Assembly (NCBI GenBank): GCA_964462675.1
Contig: CAYWYS010000012.1
Location: forward strand, 10,583-74,582
DNA: 64,000 nt
DNA from: XN24 sp964462675
Lineage (GTDB): Bacteria; Pseudomonadota; Gammaproteobacteria; Steroidobacterales; XN24
Reading direction: 5' to 3'
Position numbers and translations under genes: made by a program. Below are positions 1 through 8,981 of this stretch, piece after piece; position 1 is the stretch's first letter; the number at the start of each line of letters is the position of its first letter. The notes under the pieces are model-generated. The model did no database searches and had not been told where the DNA came from. It was given only the letters and a program-made list of their open reading frames with translations.

Positions 1-321
1 CGCGCCCGGTATGGAGGCGTTGTGGTGCTGAAGGGCGCGGGCACGCTCGTCTGCGGCGCGGGAACTTCGCTGTGGCTCTGCGACCGGGGCAATCCGGGCA
101 TGGCCAGCGCCGGCGTCGGCGACGTCCTGACCGGCATCGTTGCGGGGCTTGCCGCGCAGCTCGGGGATCTCGAGCGTGCCGCTTGTGCGGGCGTTCTCGT
201 GCACGCGCTGGCCGGCGACGACGCCGCGACGCATGGCGAGCGCGGGTTGATCGCAAGCGACCTGCTGGCGGCGCTGCGCCCGTGGGTCAATCCGCGCGCT
301 CATGATCATCCGGCTCGCTGA
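1..321 (+). CDS. nnr: ADP-dependent NAD(P)H-hydrate dehydratase, C-terminal end (partial)
   Basis: The reading frame is open from the first base, so the gene begins upstream of the window and only about the last 106 residues are present. They carry the carbohydrate-kinase-like NnrD signature NPGMASAGVGDVLTG, in which the GxGD aspartate is catalytic. The enzyme dehydrates damaged NAD(P)H hydrate using ADP; in most bacteria it is fused to an N-terminal epimerase domain, which would lie outside the window. Its end overlaps tsaE by 20 bases, matching the yjeF-tsaE-amiB order of gammaproteobacteria, so it is translated in the same operon. Confidence 0.9.
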   Translation, partial: RARYGGVVVLKGAGTLVCGAGTSLWLCDRGNPGMASAGVGDVLTGIVAGLAAQLGDLERAACAGVLVHALAGDDAATHGERGLIASDLLAALRPWVNPRAHDHPAR

Positions 322-793
322 CACCGCGGCCACGGAAGCCCTGGGGCGGGCGCTGGCCGGCCCGCTCGCGCGAGCCAGCGAATCCGTGCCGTGCGTCGTG
401 CACCTCGAGGGCCCGCTGGGCGCGGGCAAGACGACCCTCGCGCGCGGGCTGTTGCGCGGCCTCGGCCACACGGGCCGGGTCCGGAGCCCGACATTCACGC
501 TGCTGGAGCCCTACGAGCTGGCTCATTGCATGGTGACCCACCTGGACCTGTACCGGCTCGGGGATCCGGGCGAGCTCGATTACCTGGGTCTTGGCGACCT
601 GCTCGTGCCGGGCAACTTGTTGCTCGTCGAGTGGCCCGCGCGGGGTGGCGACCGCCTGCCGCGCGCGGACCTGCGGCTCGCGCTGGACTACGACGGGGCC
701 GCGCGAATCGCGGTTTGCACCGCATTGCAGGCGGTCGGCGAAAGCGTGCTCAAGTCCCTTGAGCCGGACCCGGACGCCGCGCGGGCCAAGTAA
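302..793 (+). CDS. tsaE: tRNA threonylcarbamoyladenosine biosynthesis ATPase TsaE
   Basis: 163 residues, normal for the family. The P-loop GPLGAGKTT is at residues 37-45, followed by the RSPTFTL stretch and a Walker B-like LLVEWP segment typical of TsaE (YjeE). TsaE works with TsaB and TsaD in the cytoplasm to make t6A37 on ANN-decoding tRNAs; its ATPase resets the TsaBD complex. The ATG lies inside the 3' end of nnr, implying translational coupling. Between it and amiB is a 109-base gap, the longest in this part of the operon. Confidence 0.95.
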   Translation: MIIRLADTAATEALGRALAGPLARASESVPCVVHLEGPLGAGKTTLARGLLRGLGHTGRVRSPTFTLLEPYELAHCMVTHLDLYRLGDPGELDYLGLGDLLVPGNLLLVEWPARGGDRLPRADLRLALDYDGAARIAVCTALQAVGESVLKSLEPDPDAARAK

Positions 794-902
794 CAAACAC
801 TCCGAGGTTTCGGCTCCAGCCGTTTGTTTATTCGGCAGATATTGCCAGCTGACCACGAAAGTGGTTAAAGTTGCTTCCCGAAATCCAACCAAACTGTTGG
901 AA

Positions 903-2213
903 ATGCCACGGAAAATCCTTAGCGCCTTGTTTTTTGCTGTGTTCCTCGCGGCGCCATCCGCGTGGGCCGAGGTGCAGGTCCGTGACGTGCGGCTGTGGGC
1001 GGGGCCGGACAGCACGCGCGTCGTGCTCGATCTTTCGGCGCCCGCCGACCACAAGTTGTTTACGCTCGACAATCCGCGCCGGGTGGTCGTCGACCTGAGG
1101 CCCGCGCGCATGGATCTCAATGCGCTGCGCCTGCCGAAAGGGGTTGGCCTGGTCGAGTCGGTGCGCGGCGCCACGCGTCCCGGTGGCGAGGTGCGCATCG
1201 TCGTTGATCTCGCCGCCGCCGCGACCGCGCGAAGCTTCCTGGTGCGCCCCGAAGGCGGCTATGGGCATCGCCTGATCATCGAGCTCGACGCGCCACGAGC
1301 CCGGGCTCAGGCGCCCCTGATGCGGGCGGACGAGGGGGCGCGCGAGCTTGTCATCGCGGTCGATGCCGGGCATGGCGGCGAGGACCCGGGGGCGGTGGGC
1401 CGACGCGGCACGCGCGAGAAAGACGTGGTGCTCGCCGTGGCGCGGCTGCTGGCCCAGCAGATCGACCGGGAGCCCGGCATGCGTGCGGTGCTGATCCGCG
1501 ACGGCGACTACTTCCTGGCGCACCGGCAACGCGTCGCGAAGGCTCGCATGCACCGGGCAGACCTGTTCATTTCAGTGCATGCCGATGCCTTCAAGAATCC
1601 GAACGCGCGCGGTTCGTCCGTGTACGTGCTGTCTTCGAAAGGCGCCACCGACGAGGCGGCCCGCTGGCTCGCGGCGCGCGAGAACGCCGCCGACCTGGTC
1701 GGCGGCGTCAGCCTCGACGACAAGGACGACATGCTGGCCTCGGTGCTGCTGGACCTCTCGCAGAATGCCTCGATCGGCGCCAGTCTTGAGGTCGGCGACT
1801 TCGTGCTCAACCGGCTCGGCGGTGTCAATCGGCTGCACAAGAGCACGGTGCAGCAGGCCGGGTTCCTGGTGCTGAAGGCGCCGGACATTCCGTCGATCCT
1901 CGTCGAGACCGCCTTCATCTCGAACCTCGAGGAAGAGCAGAAGCTGCGCGAGTCGCGTTACCAGTCGCAGCTTGCGGCGGCGGTGATGTCCGGCGTGCGC
2001 GAATATTTCTACGTCAACCCGCCGCCGGGCACCTGGGTTGCCAAGAACCGTTCCGGCCGCGGCGGACCGCGCGAGGTCGTCATTGCGCGCGGCGACACGC
2101 TGTCCGGCATCGCGAACCGCTACAACGTCAGCGTACCGGTGCTGCGTCGTCACAACGGGCTGAAGGACGACAACATCCGCGTCGGCCAGGTGATCGCGAT
2201 CCCCGGCGGCTGA
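903..2213 (+). CDS. amiB: N-acetylmuramoyl-L-alanine amidase with AMIN and LysM domains
   Basis: Periplasmic zinc amidase that cleaves septal peptidoglycan during daughter-cell separation. With the start at ATG 903 the 436-residue product opens with a clean Sec signal peptide (hydrophobic core FFAVFLAAPSAWA). It continues with an AMIN domain (about 24-130), an Amidase_3 domain with zinc ligands in DAGHGGEDPG (His157) and SVHAD and the catalytic Glu in VETAFISN, and a C-terminal LysM repeat (about 390-433). The frame is open much further upstream, but only 903 places the signal peptide at the N-terminus; an in-frame GTG at 861 is the other possibility. AmiB is chosen over AmiC by synteny; normally it is activated by EnvC/FtsEX. 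Confidence 0.93.
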   Translation: MPRKILSALFFAVFLAAPSAWAEVQVRDVRLWAGPDSTRVVLDLSAPADHKLFTLDNPRRVVVDLRPARMDLNALRLPKGVGLVESVRGATRPGGEVRIVVDLAAAATARSFLVRPEGGYGHRLIIELDAPRARAQAPLMRADEGARELVIAVDAGHGGEDPGAVGRRGTREKDVVLAVARLLAQQIDREPGMRAVLIRDGDYFLAHRQRVAKARMHRADLFISVHADAFKNPNARGSSVYVLSSKGATDEAARWLAARENAADLVGGVSLDDKDDMLASVLLDLSQNASIGASLEVGDFVLNRLGGVNRLHKSTVQQAGFLVLKAPDIPSILVETAFISNLEEEQKLRESRYQSQLAAAVMSGVREYFYVNPPPGTWVAKNRSGRGGPREVVIARGDTLSGIANRYNVSVPVLRRHNGLKDDNIRVGQVIAIPGG

Positions 2214-2241
2214 CGAACGTTTGCTATCCTTGGCGGCGCCG

Positions 2242-4014
2242 ATGCCGATCCGCCAACTCCCCCCGCAGCTCATCGACCAGATCGCCGCCGGCGAGGTGGT
2301 CGAGCGCCCGGCGTCGGTCGTCAAGGAGCTCGTCGAGAACAGCCTGGACGCGGGCGCGACCCGCATCGAGCTGGAGATCGACGGGGGCGGGCTCCGGCAG
2401 TGCCTGGTGCGTGACGACGGCTGTGGCATTCCCCGCGACGAGCTGGCGCTTGCGTTGTCGCGTCATGCAACCAGCAAGATCGCCAGCCTCGAGGACCTCG
2501 AGCGCGTCGGCACGCTCGGCTTCCGCGGCGAGGCGTTGCCGAGCATCGCCTCGGTGTCGCGCCTGTCCGTGACCTCGCGAGCCCGCGGCGCCGACACGGC
2601 GTGGCGCGCCGACGCGGACGGCGGCCGGCTTGCGCCGCCGGCGCCCGCCGCGCATCCCCCGGGCACCACCATCGTGGTGCGCGACCTGTTCTTCAACACG
2701 CCGGCGCGCCGGCGCTTCATGCGCAGCGAGCGCACCGAGTTTACGCACGTCGAGCGAGTGGCGCGCAGGCTTGCGCTGTCGCGCTTCGACACCGGCTTTC
2801 GTCTGTCGCGCGAGGGCAAGGCCGTGTTCGACCTGCGGGCAGCGGCCGATGGCGCGGCTCGCCTGCGACGTGTCGAGGCCGTCTGCGGCGAGGCCTTCGC
2901 CGCACACGCGATGGAGGTGGAACACGCCGTCGCAGGGTTGCGCCTGACGGGCTGGCTCGGGCTGCCGACCTTCTCGCGGGCGCAGCCCGACCTGCAGTAT
3001 TTCTTCGTCAACGGCCGCATGATCCGCGACCGGCTCGTGACCCACGCGTTGCGCCAAGCTTATGCCGACGTGCTGTTCCACGGCCGCCATCCCGCCTACG
3101 TGCTGTATCTGGAGATGGATCCGTCCCTCGTCGACGTCAACGCGCATCCGACCAAGCACGAAGTGCGCTTCCGCGATGCCCGCAGCACTCATGGTTTCCT
3201 CTACCAGGTCGTGGAACGCGCGCTCGCCGGCACGCGGCCGGCGGCCGCCGCCGGGGCGCCGGCGCCGGCGACGCCGAGCTTCGGCTTCGCGCCGCGGGCC
3301 GGGTCGTGGACCGGGCCGAGCCGGCAGGATCCGATGCCGCTGGCCGTCGCCGAGCCGGCCGCGCAGCTGCGCGGCGCCGAACACGCTGCGGTGTTGCCGC
3401 CCATGCCCGCGGCGGGCGCGCAGGGCGAGATGCCGCCGCTGGGCTATGCGCTCGCCCAGCTCGGCGGCATTTACATCCTCGCGCAGAATCGCGAGGGCCT
3501 GGTGATCGTCGACATGCACGCGGCGCACGAGCGCGTGCTCTACGAGCAACTCAAGAACTCGATCGCAGGCGCGACCGCGGCCGGCCAGCCCTTGCTGGTG
3601 CCGCTCAGCGTCCGCGTGTCGGCTGCCGAAGCCGAGCTCGCCGAGTCCGTCACGCCGCAACTGGCGGCGCTGGGCTTCGAGCTCGACCGGCGCGGTCCGG
3701 ACGTGCTCGTCATCCGGCAAGTGCCGGCGATCCTCGCGGCAGCGGATGCCGAGACGCTGCTGCGCGACATCCTGTCCGACCTCGCGGAACAGGGCGGCAG
3801 CCGGCGCCTCGAGGAGCGCATCAACCAGGTGCTCGGCACGATGGCCTGCCATGGCGCGGTGCGTGCCCACCGGCAGCTCACGCCGGCGGAGATGAACGCG
3901 CTGTTGCGGGACATGGAGCGTACCGAGCGCGCCGACCAGTGCAATCACGGGCGTCCGACCTGGACACAGCTGAGCCTGCCGCAGCTCGACAAGCTGTTTC
4001 TGCGTGGTCGCTGA
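2242..4014 (+). CDS. mutL: DNA mismatch repair protein MutL with endonuclease motif
   Basis: 590 residues. The N-terminal GHKL ATPase shows ENSLDAGA, DDGCGI and GFRGEALPSI. A low-complexity Pro/Ala linker (about 335-400) leads to the C-terminal dimerisation domain. That domain has the metal-dependent nicking signature DMHAAHERVLYE at residues 424-435, fitting D[MQ]HAx2Ex4E, and the partner motif CNHGRP near the end. Enteric MutL proteins lack this signature and rely on MutH; its presence indicates that this MutL itself nicks the nascent strand. The start is ATG 2242; an upstream TTG at 2221 would add seven unconserved residues. Confidence 0.95.
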   Translation: MPIRQLPPQLIDQIAAGEVVERPASVVKELVENSLDAGATRIELEIDGGGLRQCLVRDDGCGIPRDELALALSRHATSKIASLEDLERVGTLGFRGEALPSIASVSRLSVTSRARGADTAWRADADGGRLAPPAPAAHPPGTTIVVRDLFFNTPARRRFMRSERTEFTHVERVARRLALSRFDTGFRLSREGKAVFDLRAAADGAARLRRVEAVCGEAFAAHAMEVEHAVAGLRLTGWLGLPTFSRAQPDLQYFFVNGRMIRDRLVTHALRQAYADVLFHGRHPAYVLYLEMDPSLVDVNAHPTKHEVRFRDARSTHGFLYQVVERALAGTRPAAAAGAPAPATPSFGFAPRAGSWTGPSRQDPMPLAVAEPAAQLRGAEHAAVLPPMPAAGAQGEMPPLGYALAQLGGIYILAQNREGLVIVDMHAAHERVLYEQLKNSIAGATAAGQPLLVPLSVRVSAAEAELAESVTPQLAALGFELDRRGPDVLVIRQVPAILAAADAETLLRDILSDLAEQGGSRRLEERINQVLGTMACHGAVRAHRQLTPAEMNALLRDMERTERADQCNHGRPTWTQLSLPQLDKLFLRGR

Positions 4015-4023
4015 CGGGTCGCC

Positions 4024-4974
4024 GTGACCCAAGCACCGGCGATCCTGCTGATGGGCCCGACCGCTGCCGGCAAGACCGGGCTGGCGATGGAGCTGGCGCG
4101 CGCGTTGCCGGCCGAGATCATCAGCGTGGACTCGGCGCTGGTGTATCGGGGCATGGACATCGGCACGGCGAAGCCGTCGCCGGCGCAGCGTGCCGAGGTG
4201 CCGCACCACCTGATCGACCTGCTGGACCCGGCGGAGGCTTATTCGGCCGGCAGTTTCCGCCGCGACGCGCTCGCGGCGATGGCGGGCGTGCGGGCGCGCG
4301 GCCGCGTGCCGATCCTCGTCGGCGGCACGATGCTGTACTTTCACGCGCTGCAACGCGGACTCGCGGAGCTGCCCGCCGCCGACCCGGGCGTGCGGGCCGA
4401 GCTGGATGCCGCCGCGGCGCGGCTTGGCTGGCCAGCCTTGCATGCGGAGCTTGCGCGCGTCGATCCGGATGCCGCCGCGCGGATACAGCCCGGCGACTCG
4501 CAGCGCATCCAGCGGGCGCTCGAGGTATGGCGGCTGACCGGCACGCCGCTGTCGGCCTTGCAGGCGGCCGGCAGCGCGGCGCCGGCCGGCTGGCGGTTCC
4601 TGAAATTCGGCTTGGCCCCGTCGTCGCGCGCCGCGTTGCACGGGGCCATCGAGACCCGTTTCCGGGCCATGCTCGCCGCGGGCTTGCTCGCCGAGGTCGA
4701 GCGCCTCCATGCGCGCGGCGACCTGCATGCCGGGCTGCCGTCGGTCCGGGCCGTCGGCTATCGGCAGCTGTGGGCTTTCCTGGAAGGCGAGTGCACCCTC
4801 GAGGAAGGCGTCCGGCAAGGCATCACGGCAACCCGCCGGCTGGCCAAGCGGCAGATGACCTGGCTGCGCGCCGAGCCGGACCTGCGCTGGCTCGCGACGC
4901 CCGGCGAAGGCGTCGCGGCGGCGTGCGCTGCGCTGCTGCCGGGCACATCGGGGTCGCCCCGGCCATTGTGCTAA
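4024..4974 (+). CDS. miaA: tRNA dimethylallyltransferase
   Basis: 316 residues starting at GTG 4024, nine bases after the mutL stop. The P-loop GPTAAGKTGLA lies near the N-terminus, followed by the substrate-binding DSALVYRGMDIGTAKP and the VGGTMLY motif. The enzyme transfers a dimethylallyl group to A37 of UNN-decoding tRNAs, the first step to ms2i6A. The mutL-miaA-hfq order is the standard one. The C-terminal tail after the RQMTWLR segment is short and unconserved. Confidence 0.96.
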   Translation: MTQAPAILLMGPTAAGKTGLAMELARALPAEIISVDSALVYRGMDIGTAKPSPAQRAEVPHHLIDLLDPAEAYSAGSFRRDALAAMAGVRARGRVPILVGGTMLYFHALQRGLAELPAADPGVRAELDAAAARLGWPALHAELARVDPDAAARIQPGDSQRIQRALEVWRLTGTPLSALQAAGSAAPAGWRFLKFGLAPSSRAALHGAIETRFRAMLAAGLLAEVERLHARGDLHAGLPSVRAVGYRQLWAFLEGECTLEEGVRQGITATRRLAKRQMTWLRAEPDLRWLATPGEGVAAACAALLPGTSGSPRPLC

Positions 4975-5017
4975 GCTTTCGGCTCGGGCGCCGGAGCGCG
5001 GGTCTGCTCCTGCCCGG

Positions 5018-5037
5018 CCGGCGGCGGAACCCGCCGG
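5018..5037 (+). promoter_or_regulatory. Hairpin in the hfq leader
   Basis: Perfect inverted repeat CCGGCGG/CCGCCGG (7-bp stem, 6-base loop) ending 34 bases before the chosen hfq start codon. There is no T-run after it, so it is not an intrinsic terminator. Hfq of E. coli represses its own mRNA by binding the leader; that this hairpin serves the same purpose here is only inference. Confidence 0.3.
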
Positions 5038-5071
5038 AATAACAATGGCCCGAATAGGGAGAGTTCAGCCA

Positions 5072-5323
5072 ATGGCCAGAGGACAGTCGCTGCAGGACCC
5101 GTTCCTGAATGCGCTGCGCAGGGAAAAAGTGCCGGTGTCCATCTATCTCGTGAACGGAATCAAGTTGCAGGGGCAGATCGAGTCTTTCGACCAATTCGTC
5201 GTGCTGCTGAAGAACAGTGTCAGCCAGATGGTGTACAAGCACGCCATTTCCACCGTCGTGCCGTCGCGCAACGTCAAGATCTCGACCGGCGACGAGTTGA
5301 CGGGCGACGGCGACGAGGACTGA
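5072..5323 (+). CDS. hfq: RNA chaperone Hfq
   Basis: 83 residues with Sm1 (QDPFLNALRREKVPVSIYLVNG) and Sm2 (YKHAISTVVPSR) motifs of the hexameric sRNA chaperone. It starts at ATG 5072 because AGGGAGAG lies at ribosome-binding distance and homologues begin MA(K/R)GQSLQDPFLN; the in-frame ATG at 5045 would add nine residues of no visible conservation. The C-terminal tail is short and acidic (DELTGDGDED). It sits between miaA and hflX as in E. coli. Confidence 0.97.
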   Translation: MARGQSLQDPFLNALRREKVPVSIYLVNGIKLQGQIESFDQFVVLLKNSVSQMVYKHAISTVVPSRNVKISTGDELTGDGDED

Positions 5324-5344
5324 GGTCGGGAGCGGGAGGACCTG

Positions 5345-6673
5345 TTGTTCGAACGTCCAGGGCACGGTGAGCGTGCCATCCTGGTGCAGATCGGGTTCGG
5401 CGCCCGGCCCTCGGAAGAGGAACTCGAAGAACTGGAGCGGCTGGCCGTTTCGGCCGGCGCGACTGTCGTCGGGAAACTGACGGCAATGCGCACGGCACCG
5501 GACTCCAGGCACTACATCGGTTCTGGCAAGGTCGAGGAGCTGGCCGCGCAGATCGCGGCGACGGGCGCAGACGTCGTGCTGTTCAACCACGCCTTGTCTC
5601 CCAGCCAGGAACGCAACCTCGAAAAAGCGCTCAGTTGTCGCGTGCTCGATCGGACCGGGCTGATCCTCGACATATTCGCGCAGCGGGCGCGCAGTTTCGA
5701 GGGCAAGCTGCAGGTCGAGCTGGCGCAGCTGCGCCACCTGTCGACCCGGCTGGTGCGGGGCTGGACGCACCTCGAGCGACAGAAAGGCGGCATCGGCCTG
5801 CGCGGTCCGGGCGAGACCCAGCTCGAGACCGACCGGCGCCTGCTCGCGAAACGGATCCGCATGCTGGCCCGACGGCTCGAGCGCGTCGACAAGCAGCGCG
5901 AGCAGGGGCGCCGCACGCGTCGCAAGGCCGAGGTTCCGACGGTCGCGCTGGTCGGTTATACCAATGCCGGCAAGTCGACCTTGTTCAATCGCCTGACCGA
6001 ATCGGATGTCTACGCGGCCGACAAACTGTTTGCCACGCTGGATCCGACGCTGCGACGGCTGCAGCTCGCGCCGGGCCTCGACGTCGTGCTCGCCGACACC
6101 GTCGGCTTCGTCCGCGACCTGCCGCACGAGCTGGTCGCAGCCTTCCGCTCGACGCTCAAGGAGACGCGTGACGCAGCGCTGCTGCTGCATGTCGTCGACA
6201 GCGCAGATGCGCAGCGGGAGGAGCGCATCGGGCACGTCAACCGGGTGCTGGAGGAAATCGGTGCAGACCAGGTGCCGCAGTTGCTGGTCTTCAACAAGAC
6301 CGATCTCGGCGGCGAGCCATCGGGCGTTTCGCGCGACGAGCTGCAGCGGGTCCGCGCGGTGCGCTTGTCGGCGCAGACCGGCGCGGGGCTGGAGCTGCTC
6401 GTCGCCGCGCTCCGGGAGCATTTCGGGGAAGGCCGGGTCGCCGGCACGGTCCACCTGGATGCATCGGAAGCGAGGATGCGGGCGAAACTCTATGCGGCCG
6501 ACATGGTCCGACACGAGTCGGAAGACGCGGCGGGCGGCTGGGAAATCGACGTAGAGGCGCCAAAAGTGGCGCTCGAGCGCTTCTGTCGCGATACTGGACT
6601 CAATCAAGGTCGCATCCGGGCCCGTTCTTGTGGGGTTGCCGGGGCATCCCTACAATCGCGCACGGTGGCCTGA
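5345..6673 (+). CDS. hflX: Ribosome-associated GTPase HflX
   Basis: 442 residues from TTG 5345, which has GGGAGGA just upstream. The N-terminal nucleotide-binding domain includes NHALSPSQERNLE and the GPGETQLETDRR segment. The G-domain shows GYTNAGKST (G1), DTVGFVRDLPHELV (G3) and NKTD (G4). HflX splits stalled 70S ribosomes under stress. The operon partners hflK and hflC follow after 51 bases. Confidence 0.95.
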   Translation: MFERPGHGERAILVQIGFGARPSEEELEELERLAVSAGATVVGKLTAMRTAPDSRHYIGSGKVEELAAQIAATGADVVLFNHALSPSQERNLEKALSCRVLDRTGLILDIFAQRARSFEGKLQVELAQLRHLSTRLVRGWTHLERQKGGIGLRGPGETQLETDRRLLAKRIRMLARRLERVDKQREQGRRTRRKAEVPTVALVGYTNAGKSTLFNRLTESDVYAADKLFATLDPTLRRLQLAPGLDVVLADTVGFVRDLPHELVAAFRSTLKETRDAALLLHVVDSADAQREERIGHVNRVLEEIGADQVPQLLVFNKTDLGGEPSGVSRDELQRVRAVRLSAQTGAGLELLVAALREHFGEGRVAGTVHLDASEARMRAKLYAADMVRHESEDAAGGWEIDVEAPKVALERFCRDTGLNQGRIRARSCGVAGASLQSRTVA

Positions 6674-6724
6674 AGGCGGCGCACGCCGGCCACCGGCCGA
6701 GCGAATGGAGACTTAAGGAAAATC

Positions 6725-7870
6725 ATGGCTTGGAATGAACCTGGCAAGGGTGGCAACCCGTGGAACTCGGGTGGCCGAAAGGAAGGTCCGCCGGACCTGG
6801 ACAAGTTGATGCAGGAGCTGCAGCGCAAGATCTCCGGCATTTTCGGCGGGCGCGGCGGCGGCGGTTCCGGCGGCTCGAGCGGCGGCGCGGTTGCCGGCGC
6901 CGGGATCGGGCTGGTTGCGGCGGCGGCCGTCGTGCTGTGGGCGCTGTCCGGCTTCTACCAGGTGGACGAGGCCGAACGCGGCATCGTGCTGCAGTTCGGC
7001 GCGTTCCACGAGGTCACGATGCCGGGCCTGCACTGGCACATTCCGTACCCGATCCAGCGCGTCGAGAAGGTCAACGTCGCCCAGGTCGGTTCCTTCAACC
7101 ATTCCACGCGGATGCTGACCGCCGACGAGAACATCGTCAGCGTGGACTTGCGCGTGCAGTTCCGGCGCTCCGATCCGCAGGCGTTCCTGTTCAACGTGCG
7201 CCTGCCTGAGGAGACGCTCGGCGAGGCCACCGAGACCGCGATCCGCGAGGTCGTCGGCCGGAGCAACCTCGATTTCGTGCTCACCGAAGGTCGCGCGGAG
7301 GTGGCCGCTCGGACGCGGCAGATCCTCCAGGCAACGCTGGATTCCTATGGCGCCGGCATCGAGATCACTTCGGTGAACCTCGAGGACGCCAACTTTCCGT
7401 CCCAGGTGGAGTCCGCAGTGCAGGATGCGATCAAGGCGCGCGAGGATCGCGAGCGTCTCGCGCTCGAGGCCGAGGCCTATGCAAACGACGTCGTGCCGCG
7501 GGCACGAGGCAACGCGGCGCGCCTGGTGCAGAGCGCCGAGGCCTACCGCGAGCAGGTCATTGCCGAGGCGGACGGTGAGACGGATCGCTTCCTGGCCTTG
7601 CTCGGCGAGTACCGCAGAGCGCCGGAAGTCACGCGGCAACGCCTGTACCTGGAGACCATCGAGCAGGTGCTCGGCGGCGCCAACAAGGTCCTGCTCGATG
7701 CGAAGGGCAGTGGCACGCTGTTGTACCTGCCGATCGAGGAGTTGATGAAGCGCTCGGGCACCGGCACGACACGGCTCGGCGACCCGGCCGACCTCGGCCA
7801 GGTCACGCCGCTGCGCCAGACGGAGCGGCAGGCCGGGCCTGAAGACCTGCGTGCCAGGGGGACCCGCTGA
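6725..7870 (+). CDS. hflK: FtsH protease modulator HflK
   Basis: 381 residues. A glycine-rich N-terminus (GGRGGGGSGGSSGG) precedes one transmembrane segment (about residues 58-76) and a periplasmic SPFH/band-7 domain. HflK and HflC form the large membrane cage around FtsH hexamers that modulates membrane-protein degradation. TAAGGAAA precedes the ATG. The stop overlaps the hflC start by one base (TGATG), so the two subunits are translationally coupled. Confidence 0.95.
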   Translation: MAWNEPGKGGNPWNSGGRKEGPPDLDKLMQELQRKISGIFGGRGGGGSGGSSGGAVAGAGIGLVAAAAVVLWALSGFYQVDEAERGIVLQFGAFHEVTMPGLHWHIPYPIQRVEKVNVAQVGSFNHSTRMLTADENIVSVDLRVQFRRSDPQAFLFNVRLPEETLGEATETAIREVVGRSNLDFVLTEGRAEVAARTRQILQATLDSYGAGIEITSVNLEDANFPSQVESAVQDAIKAREDRERLALEAEAYANDVVPRARGNAARLVQSAEAYREQVIAEADGETDRFLALLGEYRRAPEVTRQRLYLETIEQVLGGANKVLLDAKGSGTLLYLPIEELMKRSGTGTTRLGDPADLGQVTPLRQTERQAGPEDLRARGTR

Positions 7871-8748
7871 TGAGCCCGCGCAGCACTTTTCTTCTGTTGA
7901 TCCTCGGCGGCGCTGCATTGCTGCTGTCGATGTCAGTGTTCATCGTCGACCAGCGGGAATACGCCATCAAGATGCGCTTCGGCGAAATCGTGCGGGACGA
8001 CTTCGAGCCCGGCCTGCACTTCAAGATGCCGTTCGTCAACACGGTGCGGAAGTTCGACAATCGCGTGCTGACACGCAACAACCCGAACGAGCCGTTCCTG
8101 ACTGCCGAGAAGAAGAACCTGCGGGTGGACTTCTACGTGAAGTGGCGCATCACCGACGTTGGCCAGTATTTCCGCGCCACGGCCGGCGACGAAACCCTGG
8201 CCACGAGCCGCCTGCTTGAGATCATCAAGGACGGCCTGCGGGCGCAGTTCGCGCGCCAGACGCTGCAGGAAGTCGTGACTGCCGACCGGCGCGAGGTCAT
8301 CGATGAGCTGATGGGCACTGCCGGGCGCACTGCGCGCGAACTGGGCATCGAAATCATCGACGTGCGCGTCAAGACGCTCGACCTGCCGCCGGACGTCAGT
8401 GACAGCGTGTTCAACAGGATGCGGCAGGAACGCGCCCGCGTCGCGTCCCAGCTGCGCGCCGAGGGCGCGGAGACCGCCGAGCGGATTCGTGCGGACGCCG
8501 ACCGGCAGCGGACCGTGCTGATCGCCGAGGCGCAGCGCGATGCGCAGCGCATCCGCGGCGCCGGCGACGCGCGCGCGGCCGAGGTCTACGCTGAAGCCTT
8601 CGGCAGCGACCGTGATTTCTACGATTTCTGGCGCAGCATGCAGGCGTTCAGGACGTCGATCGGCCGGGGTGAGGATGTGCTCGTCATCGAGCCCGACGGC
8701 GAGTTCTTCCGTTACCTGAAGGATCCGATGGGCGGCCGTAAGCCCTGA
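7870..8748 (+). CDS. hflC: FtsH protease modulator HflC
   Basis: 292 residues with an N-terminal signal anchor (LLLILGGAALLLSMSVFIV) followed by an SPFH domain. FDNRVLTRN and the long Ala/Glu/Arg-rich helix (roughly 175-240) are typical of HflC. It partners with HflK, whose stop codon overlaps this start. The start ATG at 7870 is unambiguous because the anchor follows immediately. Confidence 0.95.
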   Translation: MSPRSTFLLLILGGAALLLSMSVFIVDQREYAIKMRFGEIVRDDFEPGLHFKMPFVNTVRKFDNRVLTRNNPNEPFLTAEKKNLRVDFYVKWRITDVGQYFRATAGDETLATSRLLEIIKDGLRAQFARQTLQEVVTADRREVIDELMGTAGRTARELGIEIIDVRVKTLDLPPDVSDSVFNRMRQERARVASQLRAEGAETAERIRADADRQRTVLIAEAQRDAQRIRGAGDARAAEVYAEAFGSDRDFYDFWRSMQAFRTSIGRGEDVLVIEPDGEFFRYLKDPMGGRKP

Positions 8749-8764
8749 GCGGCATGGCGGCGCG

Positions 8765-8956
8765 ATGAACTGGACGGACCTGCTGTCGGCGGTCGCGCTG
8801 CTGATGGTGATCGAGGGCCTGCTGCCGTTCGCGAATCCGCGCGGCTCGCGCCGTACGATGGCGATGCTGGCCCAGATGCCGGAAGAGAAGCTGCGGCTCG
8901 CGGGCTTCGTCAGCATCCTTGCCGGCCTGCTGTTGTTGTGGTTCGTCCGCTCCTGA
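8765..8956 (+). CDS. yjeT: DUF2065 small membrane protein (YjeT-like)
   Basis: 63 residues with two hydrophobic helices: LLSAVALLMVIEGLLPF, then after a basic/acidic loop FVSILAGLLLLWFV. It matches DUF2065, whose usual place is between hflC and purA exactly as here. The function is unknown; a role at the inner membrane with HflKC is a guess from position only. Confidence 0.85.
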   Translation: MNWTDLLSAVALLMVIEGLLPFANPRGSRRTMAMLAQMPEEKLRLAGFVSILAGLLLLWFVRS

Positions 8957-8981
8957 GCGAGCGGCGGGGAGGATCGGGAGC

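Noticed and set aside
2224..4818. 864-residue open frame on the minus strand across mutL and miaA
   Set aside because: It is antisense to two clearly conserved genes, rich in Arg/Gln/Ala, and has no recognisable domain. Long antisense frames are expected at this GC content.
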